Of a stretch of 64,000 nucleotides of DNA, positions 28,350 through 38,821 are shown piece by piece. The position numbers and the translations under genes were made by a program. The notes beneath the pieces are model-generated. The model worked only from the letters and a program-made list of their open reading frames with translations, did not search any database and had not been told where the DNA came from. Source of the DNA: Phallus indusiatus (lineage: Eukaryota; Basidiomycota; Agaricomycetes; Phallales; Phallaceae); the NCBI GenBank assembly GCA_027605045.1, contig JAQFWX010000002.1, forward strand, positions 62,001 through 126,000, written 5' to 3'. How positions within the stretch are numbered: position 1 is the first letter of the stretch; each line of letters begins with the position of its first letter.

Positions 28350-31300
28350 ATGGCTACCTTGATCCCCAACAAACGTACTGAAACATTGGACCCAAACGCG
28401 TGGAAGTACATTCCGGCCACATCCGACCTTCCAGCATACCATGTCTTCCTTAAACCGATTGAGAAACCCGCTTTAGATACTCGAGAATACCAACTTTTGC
28501 AACTCGAGAATGGTTTACAAGCTTTGCTCGTTCATGACAAAGATGCTGATACCAGCGCCGCTGCTATGGATATAGCTGTCGGTCATTTAAGTGATCCCGT
28601 GAGCGGAATTTGTTTCGTCTCGTATTCACCTGAAATGCTGATGATTTGTCTTAGGATGATATGCCCGGACTCGTGAGTGCTCGCCACTATTCTTCTTATT
28701 TCAATGAATTTGATTGGCCCTCCTTAGGCTCATTTTTGCGAACACATGCTGTTCCTCGTACGTTACGTATGCGGTCAGACAAGTTCGATATTACTAACGT
28801 ACGCCCTTTTATATATAATAGGGAACAGAACAATTCCCCAAAGAAAACGGATATAATGAAGTATGCGATTTCTTTTACCGCGACTTTATTAGTGATGTAG
28901 TCGCTGAACGACTTTCCAGTACATTTCTGCCCATGGCGGCCATACGAATGCTTATACGGCCGCGTCTAATACAAACTACTATTTTTGCGTTTCTTCTACG
29001 TCCACTCCGCACCCATCCGCACGAAGCACTCCAGGAAATATGACACCCAGCACTGACCCAGTCGTCAATGCAGTCCCCTTGGCCGTCACACCGACCAAAG
29101 TTCGGGCTCCTTTACCGGTTGCTTTAGAGATGTTCGCTTCCTTCTTCCATTCTCCTCTTTTCTCCTCGTCTGGGACCGCACGCGAGCTTAATGCAGTGGA
29201 CTCGGAACATAAAAAGAACTCGCAAAGCGATAGATGGAGAATTTTTCAATTGGGAAAAGGATTGAGTCGAGACATTGCTGTTCCTACTGAGAATGGAGAA
29301 ACGATTTTGAAGAAACATCCCTGGGCAAAATTTGGATCGGGAAACAAAGGCACTTTGAGTGCATTTGGCCGGGTTGTTGCATCAGAGAATGCGGTCGCGA
29401 ACGGAAAGGTTAATGGAAATGCAAATGGGAACCTAGCTGTTGATCCTGCTAATCCTCTCCCTCCTCTGGCCTCCGAGTCTGAGCCTGATGGTGGATCCGT
29501 TGGTGCTGAGACTCGCCGCCGTCTCGTCGAATGGTGGAAGAATGAATATTGTGCTGGAAGGATGAAACTTACCATTCTGGGAAGAGGTTAATTTTCCGTC
29601 CTCTTTTTGATAATTTTGATCTCATTGTTCAATATAGAATCCTTGGATGAGCTTACGCAGTTAACTGTGAAGCTTTTCTCCCCTGTTGTGAACCGTGGCC
29701 AAGATCCAGCTCCACAGATCACAACACCGCCTTTGGGAGAAAACGAACTCGGCGTGCGTTTTCTCCTAAATTATATTGATCCCTTTTAAAAAAACTCCGT
29801 CTAGACTGTTGTTCAAGTAAAGACTGTCATGGACTTCCGCGCATTGGATATAACATTTTGTATTCCATGGCAAGCGCCTCATTACCTCTCGAAACCTGCT
29901 AGTTTCATCGGTCATTTTGCCGGACATGAAGGCCCTGGTTCTCTTCACTCCTATCTGAAAAACAAAGGTTGGATTTCGGGCGTTTCTGCTGGATCCTCTA
30001 CCCTTGGACGCGGGTTTGGGAGGTTTGCGGTTTACATTCAGTTAACAAAGGAAGGAATGGGTGAGAATGGCTCTTTTAATAAATTTGCCTTGCTATATAA
30101 TATCCGTGTGTCTTTTTTTTTTCAATCTAGATAACTACAAATCTGTCCTCAAGGCCGTATACAAATACCTCGATATTTTGCGGGCCGCTTGCGGTTCCGC
30201 GTCGTCAAACCCAGATTCAACTTCACTAGATAACTATCATTACTCGGAAATTAAAGCGCTTGCCGACATACATTTTCGATTCTCCGAGAAAGTGCGCGCA
30301 GAGAATTATGTCTCGGACGTTGCGGCAGCAATGAATCGTCCATATGCGCCCGAACATATTCTAAGCGGTCCGGCACGCGTCTGGGAGTCAGATGAGAAGG
30401 CTGTTAAGGACTTGCTCGATTTACTGAAGCCAGAAAATAGTAGAGTTTTACTTATGGCAAGGGAGTTTCCTGATGTTACCAATGGTATTTCCGAAGGTCA
30501 AAATGAAGGCTGGCAGACTGATAAATGGTATACTACTGAATACCGTGTTGTCAAATTGGACGACGATGTCATACACTGCATCACCCCAGGATCGGCCAGC
30601 TCGGAAAATATCCCCCAACTTTATTTACCCGGGCCTAATGACTTTATACCATCTGCGTTGAGCGTAGACAAAGTGGAGATTGCGGAGGTATGCACCGCAT
30701 TTGAATGTCATAACTGTCTCTTTATTTAAATCTGCATTTCTTTCTAGCCTGCCAAGTCTCCCACACGTATTCACAGTTCACCACTTTCGACGCTATGGTT
30801 CAAGAAAGATGACCAATTTTGGGTTCCGAAGGCAGGCTTTTACGCCTATGTTGTTACGTATGTTCGATCTATGCTCTTCCTTCCTTCTTACTCCATGAAA
30901 ACTAATACCTATCTTTGAAGACCATTGGCGAATGCTACGCCCCGTCTGGCTGTTAAATCACGGTCCGCTTCCCGTTTCCTTCTTTATGTATAGTGGAATA
31001 ATTAATTTTCTTCTTGCTTCTCCAGAATCTATACCGAACTTGTTTGCGACGCTCTAACTGAATATTCCTATGCTGCTTCTCTAGCTGGGTTAGGATACAG
31101 CTTCTCGAGCTATGACCGCGGAATATTTTACAATATCACGGGCTATAATGAAAAGATCGGAGTCTTTTCTCAAAAAGTTCTTGAGACTATGCGAAATTTA
31201 AAAATGGATCCTGAAAGATTTAAAGTTATTAAAGATGACGTACGTATTAATTCCGAGGGTTTTCTGTAGCCTTTTTCTTTTTCTTTTCATTAATATTCTT

Positions 31301-32877
31301 TGTATAGCTAAAAGAAGACTGGGACAACTTCGATTTCATAGAGCCATACCGCATTGCTGATTATTGGAGTGATTACTTGGTTGCCGAGTCCGTTTGGACA
31401 CCAAAAGAGAGGCTGGCTGAGCTCGATAGTATGTTGTCTCAAGTTTGCTTCGCCTTTCTTTACTCACTACTTTTTACGTAGCTATCACTGTTGATGATAT
31501 TGAGGCTCATAAACACCAATTATTATCTCGAGTGCACATCGAGACACTTGCGCACGGAAATATCACGGAGGCAGTGAGTTTTTGGGGAATAAAAATATAG
31601 GTTTCTAGAGTACTAAAATTTCATTCAGGAAAGCAAGCATCTCCTTGAATCTGCCGAAAAGACTTTGGGAAGTCGGCCGGTCACTGCAACTGAACGACAA
31701 ACAGAGCGATCACTCCTAGTACCTGAAGGTAACTTTATCTTTCATCTTCATCTTCTTTATTTCTAATAAATCACTGGATTTCAGGTTCAAATTTCATTTA
31801 CAAAACCTCGGTCCCCAATCCCAAAGAAGTGAATTCGTGTCTTGTTTACACATGTCAAGTTGGCAGCATAACAGACCGCACGCTTACTGCTTTAAATGGC
31901 TTGCTTCTTCATATGATGCGAGAGCCCGCCTTCGACGAACTTCGTACGAAACAGCAGCTGGGTTATGTTGTCTTTGTCACTCGCCATGAATCGCGAGGGA
32001 TTATGGGTACCAAGATCCTCATTCAAAGCGAACGTGGGCCCGAGTACCTCGAATCCCGCGTCGACGAATTTTTGACGGAATATCGTGCTCAATTGGAAAA
32101 GACTACCCTGGAAGAGTTTCAACGCCAGAAAGAGGGACTCATTTCCGCGAAGTTGGAGCGATTGACCAATTTGCATGCTGAATGTAGACGGTTCTGGAGT
32201 CGGATTGTGGATGGATATTGTGATTTCACTAGACGTACGTACCCTAGTTGATTCCAAAAAGTTGCTGATCCAGATATCAAAATCCCTCTTTAGATGAAAT
32301 TGAAGTGGAAGTTCTACAAGAAGCAACTTTGGAAAATTTACTTGACTTCTTCGATACTTATATCCATCCCGCATCAACAAAACGACGTAAACTTTCGGTT
32401 CACCTGAGCTCTCAATTGATTTCAGATGCCACCACTCCCGCCAACGGGAAGGTTTCTACACCAGCACCGACCTTGAGATTCAGCGTCGCAGCATCCGAAG
32501 AATTCCTGACGTTATTGAAGAAGCACAATATCCCAACGCAAGACGAAGCACTGTATCGCAAACTTTCGAAAGCGGAACCACCCGTTCAGGCTGTAAAAAC
32601 CTTTTGGGTCGACTACCTCAAGAAATTCGACGACTCGGCTGTATCGAGCGAAACGAAAGAATTGCTTCTCAATGCTATTGAAGAACTCGCATTAACGCAT
32701 CCACGAAAAGAGGAAGATGGGGGAGATTCTAAGAAGGCTGCGGTTGAAGTTAAGATTGGTGTTAAACCTGTTTTGATCGAGGACATTCCTGCTTTCAAAG
32801 CTCATCTACCTTTGGGACCTGCTGCTGTGCCTGTCTCTACTCTCACTAATTCGACGCGGGCGTTGTTGTTGGCATAA
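28350..32877 (+). CDS. STE23: Insulin-degrading enzyme / STE23-type M16 metallopeptidase
   Basis: Large inverzincin that cleaves short peptides; the yeast homologue processes a-factor. The conservative start at 28350 gives MATLIPNKRTETLDPN. The zinc motif AHFCEHMLFLGTEQFPKEN has the HxxEH order, and ELNAVDSEHKKN supplies the third ligand. YISAHGGHTNAYTAA is the conserved exosite strand. The second half has the IDE C-terminal domains (FDELRTKQQLGYVVFV, the RxxxLxxxLGY-type element). The region from the first Gly of the active site is on consecutive exons of 18, 30 and 39 nt (28655-28672, 28728-28757, 28822-28860). An Asn/Gly-rich insertion (about 29400-29500, KVNGNANGNLAV) is unusual. The frame is open upstream to 28044; a longer form from 28164 could be mitochondrial. 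Confidence 0.92.
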
Positions 32878-33363
32878 ACGAAATGTTAATGTTTTATATT
32901 TATTCCATAATTTCGTTTTTTTTTTCCTACTCGATAATGCCGTTTCTCTGCTTTGAAATTTGTTACCAGCCCCCTTTGTTTGTGAAAATGAACTTTGATT
33001 TTTTCCCCTTATAATTACTATTTGATTAGATTCGGGTTACTAGTCGTGTTTTCGATCATCTATACATATAATGAATGAATACAATCTTTGTTGTTCCTTC
33101 CTGCATGGTCTTGATGAAAAAAAAAACAATTCTGATTTTTTCTTTGACGTAATGATCATGAGATAAAAACACACACGTACATGCAAGCAAAAAGCACTAG
33201 CAAAGTAAAACACGAAGAATACGAGAGAAAGAGAAACCTCATTAGAGTTATTGAATTCGGATTGAAAAAAGAGAGAGAAAGAAAAAGGTATGATGTCGTC
33301 ATAAAAGCGAGCATTTCCATCCATAAAACATGCTATTATTATTATCCATTGCGTTCCACCATT
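32878..33363. other. Convergent 3' region of IDE and SKN7
   Basis: AT-rich 3' UTR sequence of two converging genes. No gene seen. Confidence 0.4.
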
Positions 33364-36300
33364 TCATTCATACCGTCCCCTTTTTGCTACACCCCCGCCT
33401 GTTCCATTGATGGGAACAACAGTCGATCTGATATTTTTCCCTTTCCCACCAGAAATAGCTTCTCCTTCATCTTCACCTTTTACGCCGACGTTGTTATTGT
33501 TATTGTTGTCATTGTTCTTGGCGGAAGCAGCAGTAGATTCTCCATTCACTTCTTCCACCACATCTCCGTCCCGTTCTCGTCGTTTTCCCAACACCTGTTG
33601 TTGTCCTCCCATCATATTACCATCATCAACTCCACCCTCACCATTCATGTTCACACCAACATTAACCATCCCCATCCCACGCGTCGCCAGTCCTCCCCAA
33701 TGAGGATGTGAATGAGAATGCGGATGAGAATGCGAGGACGAGTTCGGATCGGAGACCATACTGGCCACAACGCCAACGCCAACATTGACGCCGCTTAAAG
33801 GTATAGGAGCGGGATTGGTCTGACCAGACACATCGTCGACCCCAACTTCACTTATCCTCGCACCACTACCACTAACAGTACCGCCACCCCCATTAGCAGC
33901 ACCTCGACCAGCACTGCCCGTACCAGCAGCACCAGCACCAGCACCAACGCCACCAGCGCCATTAGCAGCATCATCATCCTCAACGACAACAACACCCGAA
34001 CCGGTATTATTATTACTGTTATCAAACCCAAAATCACCCCCACTGACGATAGTATGCAGAACAAACGCATACTGCTCGTCTGAGAGGTTGAATCCCGCTA
34101 ATGGATTGATTCGAGCGTCTGTGGAGGTCATAGGCGGTTGAGGGTGGAATAATAGTGGGAGAGGAGACGACGCGGAAGGTCCTACTCCTACTCCTCCGCC
34201 TCCGCCTCCTCCTCCTCCTCCGTTTACTGCTACTTCTACCGCAACTGGGTCTTGAGGTTGTTGTTGCTGTTGTTGGGATTGAGAAGGCGAAGAAGAGGAC
34301 GACGGAATTGAAAGCGATTGAAGAGGTAGAGGAGGTAAAGGATCAGAAGGAGGTCTCGAAGCTGGAACAATCTCGTTCGGATCTTCTTCATCTTCAACGT
34401 CTTCTTCAGGCTCTTCGTCGTCGTCGGTGTCCATATTGTCTACAACAACTCCACCTCCTCCCGCCGCTGCGGAGGAACGTGCACGCTGCTGCTGCTGTCG
34501 CGTCCGTCTTCGCGCGTTCAGTGGTAATTCAGTTGTACCACCTGCGGTACTCGAACCAGACACGAGACCATCATCGTCATTATTACTATTAGGGTTATCG
34601 TTATCGTTATTAGTGTTTCGGGACTTTGATTTGGAAGATGAAGCGGGTCCGATAGCTTTGCGATTTGATCGGTTTGCGCCGTTACGGTGCAGTTGGTATG
34701 GATACGGGTCGCTCAGACTTTGTGGCCTATAAACCATTTCTTGAATTGATTTAAGATGCATAAGGTGTTTCTAAAACAAGAGGTCAGATACTTATTTTAT
34801 TATTAAAAATTAGTTTGCAACGCACTTCGACCATCTCGAATAAACCATCTCTTGTAAAAGGCTTCGGAAGAATATCATTCATCCCATGAGAATAGTACAT
34901 CAAAATCTCGGACGGATTCGAATTAGACGTCATAGAAATAATAGGCGTCATAGGATCGAATTGTCTGATAAGAGACGTAGCAGAAACACCATCGAGTTTA
35001 GGCATGACAATATCCATCAGCACGAGATCGTATTTTTCCAAATTCATCTTATGAACGGCAGCAAGACCATCAATAGCAATATCCGTCGTACATCCAAAAA
35101 CTTGCAGGAATTTTGTGGAGAGTTGGCGGGATACGGCGTCGTCTTCGACGAGGAGGACGTGGGGGTACAGCCCATCCTGGAACAAAAGTTGAACGGCGGA
35201 CGCGCAAGCGTTGAGAGACGACTTTGGGTTTGGGATGAGATGTTGTGGAAGTGGTGGTTGAGGTAGGATGTGTGGTAGTAGTGATGATGATGAAGATGGG
35301 GCTATAGATTGGGTTGTTATCACGGCGGTAGGAAGTACGTCCATTCCCGTAACAAAAGAAGAGTCCATAGAAGGAGGAGGGGAGATGTGGGAGAGAGGAG
35401 GTGCTGGATCGATATTGCCGACATTCACATCCATAGCCATCTGTTGTGAAGCGAGTTGAATACTGCCACCTGGAGTACTGGCGGCAGGCAAACCCAAGCC
35501 ATTGAAATTCATTTGCAGTGAAGTAGGATCGAATGACCATATCCCATCGTCTGGTGCGTTATCTGACCGAGGAAAGAGATGTCCGACGGTGAAAACTTGA
35601 AGACCAGGGAATGATTCTCCTCTAGCTGAGGCGGAGGTGGAAGTATTGGCGGCGGCAGCTGCAGCTGCAGCAGCGTTCGGTGAGGGGTTTAAGCGAGAGC
35701 CTGTGGTTTCGGATAGGGAAGCGATAACCGCGCTTAGATTGTTATTGTAGGAGGATGAGGGAGGATCAACAGGGTGATGAAGAAGAGATGGACGAGGTGG
35801 AGAGGGGTGATCATCCATCAAGACGGAAAGAGAGTGTGGGAGTGGAGTGGATGTACGACTACGGCTGATAGAGTCAGTGGATGGGCGTGCACGAGAAAGT
35901 TGTCCGATCCGTTGAAGAGCATCTCGTTTAGAAAGAGCGAGCGAAGGAGAGACGAAAGAATTTCCATTTCCGAGAGATGATGGGGATTGTGGTGGCAGCG
36001 GAGGTGGTGGAGAAGAAGAAGAAGAAGTAGCAGCGGCAGCAGTGGTCAAGTTGGACAAGGTGGGAGTTCCTGGAGCGGCGAATTGCATGCCTGCGGTATT
36101 AGCTCTTCTGGCCATTTCATTCATCTGTTCGAAAGATGCGCGGGCGATATCTGATTCAGGGTAAGCGCCATTCATTATTCTTTGTGCTTCTGAGACTGGA
36201 ACGAACTGGTTCTCGAGAGTTGAAGGGACAAAGTTGAATGACGACGACGTCTTTGCAGCGTCTTTCGCGGGGACGGTGTTAGTGTTATTGGTAGTGGTGG

Positions 36301-38120
36301 TGGTGGTGGTGGTAGCACCATTGTCGTTACTGACGACGATTTGGCTTCTTCCTTCATTGACACCAACAGTTGCACTGGTAGCCGTGCTGACACTTGCACT
36401 AGCGCTGACACTGGCACTCCCGCTAGTAATAGCATTCACATTAGCGTTCGTATTACTATTGGCATTGGCAGCATTGTCAGCTTGTTTGCCATTCTCGATT
36501 TGCAAAAAGTATTGAATGAGATTCTGAAGGAGACCGTCCTGCTGGGCCATATTTCTCTGAAAATTGACCATTTCATTCAAGACCGATTGATAATTCTGCT
36601 CGACGCTACGAATATGAGATGTAAGATCTCTGACGGCACGACCGAGATGTTCGAGTTGAGAGTGAATGGATTGGATCACGGGAGAATCTGTGAGTGAAGG
36701 GGCTAGATATTGAGGAGGTGGGGGACCTGGGGTGATAGTGGTAGCTGGAGATGGGGGGGAAAGGGTAGCGCCGCCGCCATTGTCATTTGACCGTGTATGC
36801 GCATGACTAGGGGTGACTGAAGTGGAAGTTGCGACTGGGGCTGTCGTGCTGGTTGCTGGTGCGGGTGCAGGTGATGCCACCGGTGCTGGGGCTGGTGTTG
36901 AGGATGATGCCTTTGTGGTGGAAGCAGCAGGAACTTTACGCTGAGATGGGACTTTGCGCTTGATATTTTCGAGAGCGTCCCTATTGTTGGCCTGGAAATC
37001 TGGGTGTTTGAATGTCCAGGCATGTTCACCATATGAAGCATGGGAAACTGCATCTGGATCTGTGTTCTTGACCTTGTGAAATCGTACTTGTTGAGCTGAC
37101 GGACAAATGAAGCGAAATTGGAGTGTTTGAACATTCTTGGGAGAATGGATTTGGTGAATTCAGTAATGTCTTTGATAACAAAACTGTCGCCGGAGGATGT
37201 CCAGGAGACGATGTCACTAAAGAGATTGTCCTGCAGCATTCTAGGATTATGGTTAGGATTAGAACACTTAACAAAACAATGATACGCGTACTTGTACAGC
37301 TTTTTGACAAAATCACTGGTCGGGGGCATTCCGTCGTCATTGTCCTTGGAAGTGTCATTGTTGTTCAGCAATTTGGCTTGCGGGGTGGCAGAAGCAGGGG
37401 AAGGGGCTGTGAGAATGACGAGGACGAGACGGAGGAAGAGCGGAGAGAAGGGTGAGAAGGCGGAGGGGGATGGTGGAGAGGAGGAAGAGCGGGAGGAGGA
37501 GGAGGAGGGAGAGGAGCAGTGGATGAAGCAGTGTCATGGTGGTGGTGACTGTGGTGAGTACTATGGCTGGCATAGTTGGATGGATTTCCATTGGTGGTAT
37601 TATGATGACTGCTGCTGCTGCTACCGTTGTAGTGGTGGTGACTGTGACTGTGATGGAGAGGAGGAGGGGGTTTCATGTCGTGCTGTGATCTGCTCAGTGG
37701 CCATGGGAGCTGGCGGGGATGAGGGGGTGGAGATAGAGGGGGAGGGGGATGGGAGTGAGAGGAGTGGGAGGAGTGATGAGAATGGTGAGGCTGAGAATGG
37801 TGAGACTGAGAGTGTGGATGGTGGTAGTTGCTGGGCGGTGGTGGGAATCGGCCAGGTGAGAGTGGCGGTAGAGTGGACGCGGGACTAGGGTGGTGATGAT
37901 GATGAGAACTGCTGGATCTGAACGAGGATGGCGGAGGGAGATGGAGCGGAGGAAGCTGAGGGTAGTGCGAGGACGACGATGATGAGTGCGATGATGATGG
38001 GTGTGGATGTGGATGCGAGTGAGAATGAGAGTGAGAGTGTGCGGTATTTGGTAATGATGATGACGAAGATGATGCGGATGATGCAGTCGAAGATGATGAC
38101 GGGTGTCTGTCCATTGGCAC
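33364..38120 (-). CDS. SKN7: SKN7-type HSF-domain response regulator, with an apparent one-base break
   Basis: Nuclear phosphorelay output protein for oxidative and osmotic stress. The modelled N-terminal exon (38120-37562) is a His/Ser/Pro-rich stretch of about 186 residues, then an intron at 37407-37561 with a pyrimidine-rich 3' half. The HSF DNA-binding domain follows (SDFVKKLYK, intron of 51 nt, MLQDNLFSDIVSW, SNFASFVRQLNKYDF), then HKVKNTDPDAVSHASYGEHA. The step from KYDF to HKVK needs one extra base near 37079-37081. The receiver domain has HVLLVEDDAVSRQL, phospho-acceptor D in LVLMDIVMPKLDG, ISMTSN and the lysine in LPKPF. A final exon (to 33364) adds about 465 low-complexity residues rich in Gly, Asn and Gln. 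If the missing base is real, the product would lose the receiver domain. Confidence 0.85.
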
Positions 38121-38597
38121 AGAGAGATATACACACTGATATACAGTGAGAGACCGCCCTCGCCCCTAATAATTTCAGAACGCGTCTAGAGACAGAGTCT
38201 AGATTTTATCAGTATATCAATGCCAAACGAGAAACGAGAAAAGAGAAAAGGTCTAGACACTCACACTAAATTATATATGTGCCTTTTCTCTGTTTACTCG
38301 TCTCCTTACAGAATTGCCCTCTCCACTCAACTTGCGCTGTTTTCGCCCTATTCCTTATATCCAAAGTCTCCCAAACTCCGTCTTCGCACTATAAGTACAT
38401 CACCGACTTTTTAGCATTATTTTCGCCCCTCCCAATCGATCACCGCCTTGTCCGCACACAGGCACACACAACACGATGCCGACTCCACTTTGCTCCACTT
38501 TTTCGGTCCGATTGCTCCCGTGAAAGAAAAAAAAAATTAATAGAAAAAAAATTTATATTTGAGGGTCATGTTCTCTGATAAACACAGTTCAGTCGCC

Positions 38598-38696
38598 AGC
38601 CCGGTAGCTCAGTTCGGTTAGAGCATTGTACTTATAGGGTAAAACTGCTTACATAATGTAATGCAAGGGTCGCGAGTTCGATTCTCGCTCGGGCTA
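38598..38696 (+). tRNA. tRNA-Ile (anticodon UAU) with 24-nt intron
   Basis: Folds as a full cloverleaf. The acceptor stem is AGCCCGG with TCGGGCT (last pair G-U), with discriminator A at 38696. The D arm is GCTC-AGTTCGGTTA-GAGC and the anticodon stem is TTGTA with TGCAA. The variable loop is GGGTC and the T arm is GCGAG-TTCGATT-CTCGC. The anticodon TAT lies at 38633-38635. The intron at 38637-38660 starts one base 3' of the anticodon, as in eukaryotic nuclear tRNAs; yeast tRNA-Ile(UAU) also has an intron. It decodes the rare AUA codon. The A box and B box are internal. Confidence 0.95.
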
Positions 38697-38711
38697 GTTG
38701 TACTTTTGCAA

Positions 38712-38725
38712 TTTTTTTTTTTTTT
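38712..38725 (+). terminator. RNA polymerase III T-run terminator
   Basis: Fourteen T in a row begin 16 nt after the tRNA; a shorter TTTT lies at 38704-38707. This is the expected Pol III stop. Confidence 0.75.
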
Positions 38726-38821
38726 GCCATGTCCTCATTCTAAGCGCCGGGTACACTCTTTCAATTCCTCTCTCCCATTTTCATTTTTCTTAGTGGCCTT
38801 AATGTTGTTGCACCTTTCCTC

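Larger units (their letters stand above)
38121..38821. promoter_or_regulatory. Divergent region between SKN7 and the apyrase gene, containing a tRNA
   Basis: Holds the upstream sequences of both genes and the tRNA-Ile listed separately. Apart from the tRNA and its T-run, no element stands out. Confidence 0.5.

Noticed and set aside
37079..37093. A 15-nt intron (GTACGATTTCACAAG) to explain the SKN7 frame change
   Set aside because: Too short to splice, and its removal does not change the frame because 15 is a multiple of three.
33407..37888. Long plus-strand ORFs opposite SKN7
   Set aside because: They are by-products of triplet-repeat DNA on the antisense strand of a recognisable gene.
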